Notes: a model not told the origin generated them from the sequence alone. A stretch of 64,000 nucleotides of DNA from Peterkaempfera bronchialis (GCF_003258605.2 NZ_CP031264.1:3844001-3908000); one strand, 5' to 3'. Counted from the stretch's first letter, positions 50,006 through 60,904 are shown. Numbers and translations: made by a program.

Positions 50006-51817
50006 ATGGGACACCAGCGCACACGGCGGGCCGCCAGGTCCGCCCTCTCGGCCGTGGCGACGGCGACGCTCCTCTCCGCAGGCGTTCTCGGCGCCGGGCC
50101 CGCCCAGGCGGCCGCCCCGGAGGACTACCTCTACATCGACGCACCCGACTCCGCCATCGTCCTGCCGCGCACCGAGGCGCCGGGCCCCGGCGACACCTTC
50201 AAGACCCTCCAGCTGGGCGTGGTGAGCGAGGGCGACGGCCCGCTCCGCAATGTGCGGCTGACCATCGACGCCCAGGCCCTGGCGGGCAAGGCCGAGTTCC
50301 AGCTGCCCAAGGGGTGCGACTTCACCGACGCCGCGCGGACGCGTATCACCTGCACCGCGGCCCGGGCCGACGGCGAAGCCGAGTTCAAGATCGGCATCCG
50401 CGCCGTCCAGGGCGTCCCGACCGGGACGAACGGCACCATCCGCTACACCGCCGCCGCCGACCGGGCGGTGCAGGAGCCCGGAGCGGTCACCACCAAGGTC
50501 ACCGTGGGCTCCGGGCCGGACCTCGCCGTCCAGCAGTTCCCCGGCGCCCGGACCAAGGTGGCCCCGGGCGGCTCCGTCGCCGTACCCGCCGTGGTCTCCA
50601 ACATCGGTGACCGGGACGCCAAGGGCCTGGTCCTGGCCGTCGAGGTGCAGAGCGGCTTCCGGCTGGGCGGCAACCACCGCAACTGCCGCTACGGGGCCAC
50701 CACGGGCGGCGGCGTCACCGCCGGCTTCACCTCGGTGGTCTGCCGCTTCGACACCACCACGCTCCCCGTCGGTGCCACCTACCGGCTCACCGAACCGCTC
50801 ACCGTCAAGGCCGACAAGGACGCCGGCAGCGGGCTCTTCGCCTTTGCCTTCGACGTGGCGGGCGGCGAGATCGACTCCATTCCGGTGGCCGGCGGCACCC
50901 TGGGTACCGGCCCGGAGCTGACCCTGGCGGCAGTGCCGGGCCTGCGTACGGCGGCCAAGGACATCGACTTCGGCAACAACGCCGCCCTCACGATCCTGGA
51001 GACCGGTCTGCGCGCGGACATGGCCGCCGCGCCCGCCTCCGCCACCGGCACGGTCGGCAAGCCGCTCGACCTCACGCTCAGCGTGCGCAATGTCGGCACC
51101 GCCGCCGTGCAGCCGGTGAGCACCGGCGGCTTCGGCCTGCCCGGCAGGGTCCCGGACACCGCCTCCGGGATGGCCTTGGTGTCCCTGCCGCTCGGGGTCA
51201 CCGTGCAGCGGGCGCCCAAGTACTGCACCAGCATGCCCGACCTGTCCATGGGCGCCCGGTCCGAGCTGCTCCAGAAGTTCGCCCCCCGGTCGAGTGGCGA
51301 CCTGAAGTCGGCGCTGACCCGTGCGGCGGGTGCCCCGTCGGGGTACTTCTGCTGGATCGCGGGCAAGCTCCCGGCCGGTGCGTCGGTCCCGCTGACCTTC
51401 ACGATCAAGCCGGTCAAGGCGCTCGACCGGGCCGAAGGCTGGTACACCGTGCTGGGCTTCTCGCAGGACGACCGCGAGGAGAACGACGACGCGCCGATCC
51501 GGATCACCGCCAAGGCCGCCGCCGGCTCCACGGGCGGCTCCACCGGCTCCACGGGCTCCACGGGCTCGACCGGCTCCACGGGCGGTTCTGCCGGCGGCTC
51601 CACCGGCTCCACGGGCGGCTCCACCGGGTCCGCGACCGGCGGCAACGACCCCGCTCCGCAGACCACCGGCGGCGACTCCGCCGGCGCCGCCACCACGGGC
51701 GGCGGCGACCTGGCCGCCACCGGCTCCTCCGGCACCGGCCTGCTGGCGGGCGTCGGCGCCGCCGCCGTGGCGCTCGGCGCGGGTGTGTTCCTCGCCGTGC
51801 GGCGCCGCCGGGCCTGA
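50006..51817 (+). CDS. Secreted cell-wall-anchored protein (LAXTG sorting signal)
   Basis: The 603-residue protein has a signal peptide ('ARSALSAVATATLLSAGVLGAGPAQA', cleavage near residue 36), repeated beta-sandwich segments of the CARDB/DUF11 kind ('VPAVVSNIGDRDAKGLVLAVEVQSGFRLGG', 'LDLTLSVRNVGTAAVQPV'), a Gly-Ser-Thr-rich spacer (51525-51650) and a C-terminal sorting signal: 'LAATG', a hydrophobic helix 'GLLAGVGAAAVALGAGVFLAV' and 'RRRRA'. LAXTG is the motif of class E sortases in Streptomyces. Likely a surface adhesion or structural protein. Four Cys may form two disulphides. Confidence 0.85.
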   Translation: MGHQRTRRAARSALSAVATATLLSAGVLGAGPAQAAAPEDYLYIDAPDSAIVLPRTEAPGPGDTFKTLQLGVVSEGDGPLRNVRLTIDAQALAGKAEFQLPKGCDFTDAARTRITCTAARADGEAEFKIGIRAVQGVPTGTNGTIRYTAAADRAVQEPGAVTTKVTVGSGPDLAVQQFPGARTKVAPGGSVAVPAVVSNIGDRDAKGLVLAVEVQSGFRLGGNHRNCRYGATTGGGVTAGFTSVVCRFDTTTLPVGATYRLTEPLTVKADKDAGSGLFAFAFDVAGGEIDSIPVAGGTLGTGPELTLAAVPGLRTAAKDIDFGNNAALTILETGLRADMAAAPASATGTVGKPLDLTLSVRNVGTAAVQPVSTGGFGLPGRVPDTASGMALVSLPLGVTVQRAPKYCTSMPDLSMGARSELLQKFAPRSSGDLKSALTRAAGAPSGYFCWIAGKLPAGASVPLTFTIKPVKALDRAEGWYTVLGFSQDDREENDDAPIRITAKAAAGSTGGSTGSTGSTGSTGSTGGSAGGSTGSTGGSTGSATGGNDPAPQTTGGDSAGAATTGGGDLAATGSSGTGLLAGVGAAAVALGAGVFLAVRRRRA

Positions 51818-51893
51818 CGGCCGCTCCAGAGGTGCGGCGCGGCAGCGGATATCCCGTCGCGTCGCACCCTGGGGCCGCCGATACCCTGGTGAG

Positions 51894-53417
51894 GTGACAG
51901 AGCAGACCTCCGCCCCCGCAGCACCGGACGACCTCCCCGAGCAGATGCGGGTCAGGCGCGAGAAGCTGGACCGGCTCCGCGCAGCCGGCGTCGACCCGTA
52001 CCCGGTCGGCTTCCCGCGCACGACCACCATCGCGGACCTGCGGGCCCAGTACCCCGACCTCGCCCCCGACACCGCCACCGGTGCCCGGGTGGGCGTGACC
52101 GGCCGGGTGGTGCTGAGCCGCACCGGCGGCAAACTCTGCTTCGCCACCCTCCGCGACGGCAGCGGGGACCTCCAGGTGATGCTCTCGCTGGACAGGCTGG
52201 GCGAGGAGCGCCTCGCCGAGTGGAAGCGCGACATCGACCTCGGCGACCACGTCGGCATCGAGGGCGAGGTGATCACCTCCCGGCGCGGCGAGCTGTCGGT
52301 GATGGCGGACCGCTGGGAGCTGACCGCCAAGTGCCTGCGCCCGCTGCCGGACAAGCACAAGGGCCTCACCGACCCGGAGGCCCGGGTCCGCCAGCGCTAT
52401 GTGGACCTGATCGTGAACCCCGAGGCGCGGGAGATGCTGTACCTGCGCTCCAAGGTGGTCCGCTCGATCCGCCGCACCTACGAGGAGCGCGGCTACACCG
52501 AGGTCGAGACCCCGATGCTGCAACCGATCCACGGCGGCGCCAACGCCCGGCCGTTCATCACGCACATCAACGCCTACGACATCGACCTCTATCTGCGGAT
52601 CGCCACCGAGCTGTATCTCAAGCGGCTGGTGGTCGGCGGCGCCGAGAAGGTCTTCGAGATCAACCGGAACTTCCGCAACGAGGGCGCCGACGCGACCCAC
52701 AACCCGGAGTTCACCGCGCTGGAGTCCTACGAGGCGTACGGCGACTACGACACCCAGGCGGAGCTCACCCGCGGGATCATCCTCAACGCCGCCCGCGACG
52801 CGCTGGGCACCACCGTGGTCCGCGGCGTCGACGCGCACGGCACCGAGCATGAGATCGACCTGGCCGAGCCGTGGAGCGAGGTGACCGTCTACGGCGGCAT
52901 CTCCGACCGCCTCGGCGAGGAGGTCACCCCGGAGACCTCCGTCGAGCAGCTGCGCAAGCTGGCCGACACGGCGGGCGTGCCCTACGAGCAGAAGTGGGGC
53001 CACGGCCAGATCGTGCTGGAGATGGTCGAGCGGCTGCTGGAGGAGAACGCGGTCACCCCGACCTTCATCAAGGACTACCCGGTCGAGGTCTCCCCGCTCA
53101 CCCGGCAGCACCGCAGCGCCCCCGGCGTCGCCGAGAAGTGGGACCTGGTGATCTTCGGTACCGAGATCGCCACCGCCTACTCCGAGCTGGTCGACCCGGT
53201 CGAGCAGCGCGCCCGGCTCACCGCCCAGTCGCTGCTGGCGGCCGGCGGCGACGTCGAGGCCATGCAGCTGGACGAGGACTTCCTGCGCGCCCTGGAGTAC
53301 GCCATGCCGCCCACCGGTGGCATGGGCCTGGGCGTGGACCGCCTCATCATGCTGCTCACCGGAAAGAACATCCGGGAGACCGTCCTCTTCCCCCTGGTCA
53401 AGCCCGAAGGAGCGTGA
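51894..53417 (+). CDS. lysS: Lysyl-tRNA synthetase (class II), LysX-like sequence variant
   Basis: The 507-residue enzyme has the OB-fold anticodon domain ('VGVTGRVVLSRTGGKLCFATLRDGSGDLQVML') and the class II core: motif 1 ('IRRTYEERGYTEVETPMLQP'), motif 2 ('FEINRNFRNEGADATHNPEFTALE') and motif 3 ('GGMGLGVDRLIMLL'). The 'THINAYDIDLYLRIATELYLKRLVVGGAEKVFEINRNF' stretch differs from typical LysS and recalls the synthetase domain of mycobacterial LysX. The GTG has no ribosome site; TACCCT at 51882-51887 could be the -10 box of a leaderless mRNA. Confidence 0.9.
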   Translation: MTEQTSAPAAPDDLPEQMRVRREKLDRLRAAGVDPYPVGFPRTTTIADLRAQYPDLAPDTATGARVGVTGRVVLSRTGGKLCFATLRDGSGDLQVMLSLDRLGEERLAEWKRDIDLGDHVGIEGEVITSRRGELSVMADRWELTAKCLRPLPDKHKGLTDPEARVRQRYVDLIVNPEAREMLYLRSKVVRSIRRTYEERGYTEVETPMLQPIHGGANARPFITHINAYDIDLYLRIATELYLKRLVVGGAEKVFEINRNFRNEGADATHNPEFTALESYEAYGDYDTQAELTRGIILNAARDALGTTVVRGVDAHGTEHEIDLAEPWSEVTVYGGISDRLGEEVTPETSVEQLRKLADTAGVPYEQKWGHGQIVLEMVERLLEENAVTPTFIKDYPVEVSPLTRQHRSAPGVAEKWDLVIFGTEIATAYSELVDPVEQRARLTAQSLLAAGGDVEAMQLDEDFLRALEYAMPPTGGMGLGVDRLIMLLTGKNIRETVLFPLVKPEGA

Positions 53418-53422
53418 CAGCA

Positions 53423-53602
53423 GTGGACTATGTCAGCGCGATCGTGCCCCCGCTGGTGATGGCGGTCGGCTTCACGTTCGTCATCCGGGCGATCATCCGC
53501 AGCCAGGGCGGCGCGCAGAAGGCCAAGGAGGACGCCTACGCGGACGCCCTGGCCACCGAGACCGCCGCAGCACCGGCCAACCCCGCCGAGCCGACCCGCT
53601 AG
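53423..53602 (+). CDS. Small single-pass membrane protein
   Basis: A 59-residue protein: one membrane helix ('VSAIVPPLVMAVGFTFVIRAII'), then a charged tail ('RSQGGAQKAKEDAYADALA'). GAAGGAG lies 10 bp before the GTG and within the end of lysS, so translation is probably coupled to lysS. Conserved in position after lysS in streptomycetes as far as I recall. Function unknown. Confidence 0.65.
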   Translation: MDYVSAIVPPLVMAVGFTFVIRAIIRSQGGAQKAKEDAYADALATETAAAPANPAEPTR

Positions 53603-53658
53603 CCCTCCTGCCGGGCCCTCCTGCCGGACCCGCCTGCCGGGCCCGCCTGCCGGGCCCG
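53603..53658 (+). repeat. Four 14-bp tandem units (CCTCCTGCCGGGCC type)
   Basis: Degenerate 14-bp units follow the stop codon of the small membrane protein directly and end just before the terminator hairpin. No function seen. Confidence 0.6.
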
Positions 53659-53660
53659 CC

Positions 53661-53698
53661 CGCCGAAGCCGCCACCGCCCCCGGTGGCGGCTTCGGCG
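53661..53698. terminator. Terminator hairpin, perfect 17-bp stem
   Basis: Arms 53661-53677 and 53682-53698 are exactly complementary with a CCCC loop. It ends the lysS transcript before the BlaI-type gene. Confidence 0.85.
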
Positions 53699-53822
53699 TC
53701 TCCGCGCCCTTGGCGCCACGCCGGATTTGCCGTCTAAGGTGAATTTGTCCGCTCTGCTTCCTACTGTGGGGCCACTCCGTGTCGCGGGGTGCTGCCGGAC
53801 TCGGCCGAGGGAGGTGCTCCGG

Positions 53823-54251
53823 ATGGTGCGGCAACTCGGCGAGCTCGAGAACGAGGTCATGACCCGGGTGTGGCAGTGGAACCGCCCGGTCACCGTCCGC
53901 GAGGTGCTGGCGGATCTGCACCGGGAACGGGAGATCGCGTACACCACCGTGATGACGGTGATGGACAAGCTCTTCCAGAAGGGATGGCTGCGCCGGGAAC
54001 GCGAGGGACGCGCCTACCGATATGAACCGGTCTCTTCGCGTGAGGCGTACACCGCCGCGTTGATGAACGACGCCTGGGCGACGAGTGACAACCCCGCAGC
54101 GGCACTGGTGCACTTCTTCGGGATGATGTCGCCCGAGCAGCAGGATGCCTTGCGCGACGCATTGCGGGTGGCCGCGCCGCACGATCCGGTACCGGCCGAC
54201 CAGGAACAGGAAGTGGGGGAGACCGCTTCGGCGGACGACGCGGCACGATAG
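53823..54251 (+). CDS. BlaI/MecI/CopY-family winged-helix repressor
   Basis: The 142-residue protein starts 'MVRQLGELENEVMTRVWQWNRPVTVREVLADL' and continues 'IAYTTVMTVMDKLFQKGWLRREREGRAYRYEPVSSREAY', the BlaI winged helix with its recognition helix, then a dimerisation helix and an acidic tail. BlaI-type repressors control beta-lactamase or penicillin-binding protein genes and are cut by a BlaR/MecR sensor; no M56 sensor protease is next to it. ATG chosen with GGGAGG 9 bp upstream; open frame extends 96 bp further. TAAGGT at 53735-53740 is a weak -10 candidate. Confidence 0.85.
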   Translation: MVRQLGELENEVMTRVWQWNRPVTVREVLADLHREREIAYTTVMTVMDKLFQKGWLRREREGRAYRYEPVSSREAYTAALMNDAWATSDNPAAALVHFFGMMSPEQQDALRDALRVAAPHDPVPADQEQEVGETASADDAAR

Positions 54252-54261
54252 CGTCTTCTCC

Positions 54262-54765
54262 ATGGAGGTCACGATCCGCCGGGCGCGGACAAGCGACGTG
54301 CGGGCCGTACGGCGACTCATCGACGGCTATGCGCGTGAGCGGATTCTGCTCGACAAGCCGACTGTCACACTCTTCGAGGACGTGCAGGAGTTCTGGGTCG
54401 CCGAGCGGGACTCGGACGGCGAGGTGGTGGCGTGCGGCGCCCTGCATGTGATGTGGGAGGACCTGGCCGAGGTGCGTACCCTCGCCGTTGATCCGGCCTG
54501 CCTGGGCCGGGGCGTCGGGCACCTGCTGCTGGACAAGCTGCTTCAGACCGCCCGCTGGCTGGGTGTGCGTCGCATTTTCTGCCTGACGTTCGAGGTGGAC
54601 TTCTTCGCCAAACACGGCTTCGTGGAGATCGGTGAGACGCCGGTCGGCGGCGATGTCTACGAAGAGCTGCTGCGTTCGTACGACGAGGGCGTGGCCGAGT
54701 TCCTGGATCTCGAACGCGTGAAGCCGAACACACTCGGCAACTCGCGGATGCTCTTGCTTCTGTGA
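54262..54765 (+). CDS. Amino-acid N-acetyltransferase (ArgA-like GNAT)
   Basis: The 167-residue GNAT protein has 'VTIRRARTSDVRAVRRLIDGYARERILLDK', 'GALHVMWEDLAEVRTLAVDPACLGRGVGHLLLDKLL' (acetyl-CoA loop, here with G-R-G-V-G) and 'FFAKHGFVEIGETPV'. This matches the short N-acetylglutamate synthases of actinobacteria (mycobacterial ArgA type). It would make N-acetylglutamate for arginine synthesis. It starts 10 bp after the BlaI-type gene. Confidence 0.82.
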   Translation: MEVTIRRARTSDVRAVRRLIDGYARERILLDKPTVTLFEDVQEFWVAERDSDGEVVACGALHVMWEDLAEVRTLAVDPACLGRGVGHLLLDKLLQTARWLGVRRIFCLTFEVDFFAKHGFVEIGETPVGGDVYEELLRSYDEGVAEFLDLERVKPNTLGNSRMLLLL

Positions 54766-54815
54766 TGGCCGGTTCTGTGATGGCCGGTTCTGTGATGCCG
54801 GTTCTGTGATGGCGG
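54759..54815 (+). repeat. Nearly four 15-bp tandem units (TCTGTGATGGCCGGT)
   Basis: Units begin at 54759, 54774, 54789 (one base shorter) and 54803. The first overlaps the stop codon of the GNAT gene. As at 17476 and 12276, the unit is 15 bp, so the expansion looks like a general feature of gene ends here. Confidence 0.85.
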
Positions 54816-54903
54816 GATGTGAAGGAACTGCGCCCACTCCGCTCCGGCCGCCCCCCGGTGCCACTCTGCACGGACTGCGCCGTCCGCAGGGTTTGTGTTT
54901 TCC

Positions 54904-54927
54904 GGGGAAAGGCGGTTTCCTTTCCCC
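54904..54927. promoter_or_regulatory. Inverted repeat GGGGAAAGG-N6-CCTTTCCCC upstream of lsr2
   Basis: Exact 9-bp arms at 54904-54912 and 54919-54927, 35 bp before the lsr2 start, in an A/T-richer stretch. It fits an operator for a dimeric regulator; autoregulation by Lsr2 itself is another possibility, although Lsr2 has no such palindromic site. Confidence 0.45.
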
Positions 54928-54961
54928 AAGGCAATCCGTCGTTTAGTGGAAAGGGAAGCCC

Positions 54962-55315
54962 GTGGCGCAGAAGGTGCAGGTTCTTCTTGTCGACGATCTC
55001 GACGGCGGCGAGGCGGACGAGACGGTCACGTTCGCCCTCGACGGTGTTGCTTACGAGATCGATCTCAAGAGCGAGAACGCCGACAAGCTGCGCGAGCTCC
55101 TCGCGCCGTTCGTCGACAAGGGCCGCAAGCAGAGCGGCCGGCTGAGCAGCGCCCGAGGCGGCCGTGGCCGCGCGGCGACCGCTGCCCGCCCGGCGGCCGG
55201 CAGCCAGGACACCGCGAAGATCCGGGCCTGGGCGAAGGACAACGGCTTCACGGTCAATGACCGGGGCCGCGTACCCAGCACCGTTCGCAAGGCGTATGAG
55301 GACGCGCACGCCTGA
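54962..55315 (+). CDS. lsr2: Lsr2 nucleoid-associated protein
   Basis: The 117-residue protein has the N-terminal oligomerisation domain ('MAQKVQVLLVDDLDGGEADETVTFALDGVAYEIDL'), a basic linker and the DNA-binding domain 'IRAWAKDNGFTVNDRGRVPSTVRKAYEDAH' with the AT-hook-like RGR. Lsr2 binds A/T-rich DNA and silences transferred and specialised-metabolism genes, so it may well control the cluster at the left of this window. GAAAGGGAAG precedes the GTG. Confidence 0.96.
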   Translation: MAQKVQVLLVDDLDGGEADETVTFALDGVAYEIDLKSENADKLRELLAPFVDKGRKQSGRLSSARGGRGRAATAARPAAGSQDTAKIRAWAKDNGFTVNDRGRVPSTVRKAYEDAHA

Positions 55316-55676
55316 CCGAGCCGCCGGACGGGGCGCGGGGGCTTCCTCCGTGCCCCGGCGGGCGCGAATCCGGGATGCAACGGCCGTCACAGCGGGTATG
55401 ACAGTGATGACGACGGGATGGTCCGCCAGGCCGCGTCGGACCGCGTGTCGAGGGTCGCGTTCGCCATGGGCGTAGCGGTATCAGGTGGATCCGGCTGGCC
55501 TGCGGGAACATCGTCTCGCAGCATCGGGTTGGGACTGTTGTCGGCTGTCGCGGGGGAACGCATCGCGATGGGCGTCGACAGTTGAAGTGAGCTGTCCCGC
55601 TGCGCGGGACTAGCATGCGGAAGGACAGGGAGGGGACCGACCCCTAACTGCCCGACCGCTCTGAGGAGCGATAACG
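55316..55676. other. 361-bp regulatory region upstream of clpC
   Basis: No gene. A ClgR-type site lies at 55459-55472, a short hairpin GTCCCGC-TGC-GCGGGAC at 55594-55610, and TAGCAT at 55611-55616 is the likely -10 box, followed 45 bp later by the GAGGAG ribosome site of clpC. The left part (55320-55440) should hold the lsr2 terminator but no strong hairpin was seen. Confidence 0.6.
55459..55472 (+). promoter_or_regulatory. ClgR-type operator GTTCGC-N5-GCG
   Basis: GTTCGCCATGGGCG fits the ClgR box described for clp and lon genes in Streptomyces (GTTCGC, five bases, GCG). It is about 140 bp upstream of the presumed -10 box, somewhat far but in the same control region of clpC. Confidence 0.5.
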
Positions 55677-58184
<2,508 letters not shown>

Positions 58185-58195
58185 CGCATCGCTGC

Positions 58196-58234
58196 GGCAG
58201 AGCCGCCCCGGACACCGTCCGGGGCGGCTCTGCC
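58196..58234 (+). terminator. Terminator hairpin after clpC, 18-bp perfect stem
   Basis: Arms 58196-58213 and 58217-58234 pair without mismatch around a 3-nt loop, 12 bp after the clpC stop. Confidence 0.9.
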
Positions 58235-58292
58235 ATGCCCGGGGTGTAGGTTGGAGCGGGCCGCCGATCCACCGGCCCACGGGGAGGGAACC

Positions 58293-59063
58293 ATGACGGG
58301 GGAACCCACGACGGGGAAGTACCCGAGCCCGCTCGGCCGCCGCGCCCCGCTGCTCATCGCCGGAGGGCTCGCGCTTGCCGCCCTGGCCTCCGGCTGCGGC
58401 GGCTCCGGCAATGCGGCCCCCGCAGCGGCCCGTACCGGCACCGCCTCCCCGCAGGCCGCCGCCGACGCCCAGCCCGGCCGGATCACCGGCCTCAGCGCCC
58501 GGTGGCTCGGCAGGATCCCGGCCGACGCCCGGCAGGCCGTGGTGGTGTACGGGGACGCGGCCGACTCCCCCAGCGGCACGGTGACGCTCTACCAGAAGCA
58601 CGGCTCCGCCTGGACCGCCGACGCGACCTGGGCCTCCCACAACGGCCGCCTCGGCTGGACCCCCTCCCACCACGAGGACGACAAGCGCAGCCCGGTCGGG
58701 GTCTTCACCCTCACCGACGCGGGCGGCCTGCTGCCCGACCCCGGGTCCAAGCTGCCCTACCACCAGACCGCCCTCTTCACCCCGCCCTCGGTCTGGGGGC
58801 CCTCGCACCGGCATGACTTCGACTATGTGATCGCCATCGACTACAACCGGGTGCGCGGCTCCTCACCGCTCGACCCCCGGCGACCCCAGGGCGAGCGGGC
58901 CGGTGGCAGCATCTGGCTCCACTTGGACCCCGGCAGCGGCTCCTCGGCCTGCGTCACCCTGCCCAAGGCGGCCATGCAGCACCTGCTGCGCACCCTCGAC
59001 CCGGCCCGGCACCCGGTTGTGGTGATGGGTGACCGCGCGACCCTGGCCGGCAAGGACGCCTGA
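58293..59063 (+). CDS. Lipoprotein L,D-transpeptidase-like (YkuD) protein
   Basis: The 256-residue protein has a lipobox 'LAALASGC' (Cys at about residue 35), a Pro/Ala linker, and a YkuD-like domain. 'HNGRLGWTPSHHEDDKRSPVGVFTL' is the family start, and 'IWLHLDPGSGSSACVTLPKAAM' carries the His and catalytic Cys. L,D-transpeptidases make 3-3 crosslinks and resist most beta-lactams except carbapenems. Here the usual SHGC is replaced by SSAC. GGGAGGG precedes the ATG. Confidence 0.78.
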   Translation: MTGEPTTGKYPSPLGRRAPLLIAGGLALAALASGCGGSGNAAPAAARTGTASPQAAADAQPGRITGLSARWLGRIPADARQAVVVYGDAADSPSGTVTLYQKHGSAWTADATWASHNGRLGWTPSHHEDDKRSPVGVFTLTDAGGLLPDPGSKLPYHQTALFTPPSVWGPSHRHDFDYVIAIDYNRVRGSSPLDPRRPQGERAGGSIWLHLDPGSGSSACVTLPKAAMQHLLRTLDPARHPVVVMGDRATLAGKDA

Positions 59064-59120
59064 CGCCGCCACCACGTCACCGGGCGGACCCGTGGACCCG
59101 GCCGGGGAACGGGCGGGCGT

Positions 59121-60683
59121 TCAGCGTGGCGGGTAGAGGGAGTAGCCGGGGAAGTTGCCGTAGAGCTTCTCGTCGGCGCCCTCGGGGCCGTGGGTGACGG
59201 CTTGGACGAGCAGGTCGCCGCCGACGAAGGCGCCCTTCCAGGAGGCGCCGAGGCCGCCGAAGACCTCCGCGCGGTCGCCACGGCTGCGGGGCTTGTTGAC
59301 GCCGATCTTGAAGGCGAGGATGTCGGGGGCGATCCGGGCGGCGAAGGCGGCGTCGTCGGTGGCCAGGCTGGCGACCAGCGAGCCATTGCCCGCGTTCATC
59401 GCGGCCAGCAGTTCGGACTCGGTGTCGACCAGGACGATGGAGTCCAGCGGCCCGAAGGGCTCGGCGTGGTGCAGCGACCAGTTGGCCGGGGGCTCCAGGA
59501 CGCAGGCAGGTGCGGCGTATGCGGAGGTGTCCTGGCCGGGCAGGAAGGCGCCGTCGGCGGTGGACCCGCGATGCAGCGGCACGCCCCGGCCCTGGACCGC
59601 CTCGTCGAACTGGGCGGCCAGCTCCTGGGCCTTGGCGGCGTGGATGACCGGGCCGAAGTCCAGCTCCGGCAGCGGGTCGCCGGGGTCGGCGACGGCCAGC
59701 GGGTGACCGAAGCGGATGTTCTGCACGACGGCCAGGTAGGTCTCCAGGAAGGCGGGGAAGAGCGACCGCTGGACGACATAGCGGGGGTAGGCGGTGCACC
59801 GCTGCTTGGCGTACTCGAACCCCTTGCGCAGATGCGCGGCCAGCACGTCCCACTGGGAGAAGTCCCAGATGCCCCAGGTGTTCAGCCCCTCCTGCTCCAG
59901 GAAGTGGCGGCGGCCCAGGTCCGCCAGCGAGGTGGCGGCCTTGCGTCCGTTGGCCCGGCCGCCGACGAAGGCGAGGGCGCCGAGCCCGGGGGAGCGGATC
60001 AGCACGTCGCCGATGCTGGACCCCCGGCCGGAGAGCAGGGTGACCGGGAGCCCCGCGCGGCGCATCAGCGCATGGGCGAGGGTGAGGCAGTGGAACCCGC
60101 CCTGGGAGGGGGTCTTGGCGACCACCGCGTTGCCGGCCAGCACCTGGACCAGCTCGGCGTGGACCTGCACGCTCATCGGGTAGTTCCAGCTGGCGATGTT
60201 GGAGACCGGGCCGGGCAGCGGGCGGCGCTCCCCCGGGGTGCCCACGGCGAGCTGCCGCTCGATCTCCGCCAGGTACCAGCGCACGCCGTCCAGCGCGCGG
60301 TCGACATCGGCGCAGGCGAGCCGCCAGGGCTTGCCGATCTCCCAGACCAGCAGCAGCGCCAGCAGGTCGCGGTGGTCGGCGAGCGCGTCCACGGCGGTGG
60401 CCACCCGGGCTTGGCGCTCGTCCAGCGGGACGCGTCCCCAGGCGGCGTGTTCGGTGATGGCGAAGGCCACGGCGGACTCGGCCGCGTCGATCCCGACCCG
60501 GGGCGGCCCTGGGATCGGGCTGCCGTCCACGGGCGTGGTGTGCTCGCCGGGCTCGCCCTCGGTGGACCACTCGCCGCCCACCAGGTTGAGCAGCCGGTCG
60601 GCGGCGAACGCCTCGGGGGCGGCCTGCACACAGCGGTCGTAGGTGGTGGACCAGGACGTTCCGGGCTTGAGCGACAGTGCCAC
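59121..60683 (-). CDS. Aldehyde dehydrogenase family protein (PaaN-like)
   Basis: The 520-residue protein has ALDH features: 'SNIASWNYPMSVQVHAELVQVLAGNAVVAKTPSQ' (the 'PWN(Y/F)P' segment), 'ALAFVGGRANGRK' (NAD loop), 'FLEQEGLNTWGI' (in place of LELGGKN), catalytic Cys in 'YAKQRCTAYPRYVVQ' and 'HHAEPFGPLDSIV'. The pattern resembles the aldehyde-dehydrogenase part of PaaN of phenylacetate breakdown, but no paa genes are near. GGAGGAGC precedes the GTG. Confidence 0.82.
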   Translation of the reverse strand: MALSLKPGTSWSTTYDRCVQAAPEAFAADRLLNLVGGEWSTEGEPGEHTTPVDGSPIPGPPRVGIDAAESAVAFAITEHAAWGRVPLDERQARVATAVDALADHRDLLALLLVWEIGKPWRLACADVDRALDGVRWYLAEIERQLAVGTPGERRPLPGPVSNIASWNYPMSVQVHAELVQVLAGNAVVAKTPSQGGFHCLTLAHALMRRAGLPVTLLSGRGSSIGDVLIRSPGLGALAFVGGRANGRKAATSLADLGRRHFLEQEGLNTWGIWDFSQWDVLAAHLRKGFEYAKQRCTAYPRYVVQRSLFPAFLETYLAVVQNIRFGHPLAVADPGDPLPELDFGPVIHAAKAQELAAQFDEAVQGRGVPLHRGSTADGAFLPGQDTSAYAAPACVLEPPANWSLHHAEPFGPLDSIVLVDTESELLAAMNAGNGSLVASLATDDAAFAARIAPDILAFKIGVNKPRSRGDRAEVFGGLGASWKGAFVGGDLLVQAVTHGPEGADEKLYGNFPGYSLYPPR

Positions 60684-60829
60684 GTGCAGCTCCTCCGGTC
60701 GGGGGTGCCATGGGCCGCCGGGTGCGGCGCAGGGCCTTGGCTCCAGTGTGTGACGGGAAGCCGCTGATCGCAGGAGGCGGCAGCCGGACCACGCCCGGAC
60801 GTGCCCGTACACCCCCGGACATGCCCGCA

Positions 60830-60858
60830 GCACCGCCGTCCGGAGCGGACGGCGGTGC
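60830..60858 (-). terminator. Terminator hairpin downstream of the M23 gene
   Basis: Perfect 13-bp arms (60830-60842 and 60846-60858), loop GAG, 47 bp after the M23 stop on the minus strand. It lies upstream of the aldehyde dehydrogenase promoter region. Confidence 0.75.
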
Positions 60859-60904
60859 CGGGGGCTGTGCGGGGGTCCGGGCGGACCCGGTCAGGCGGGG
60901 CGGG

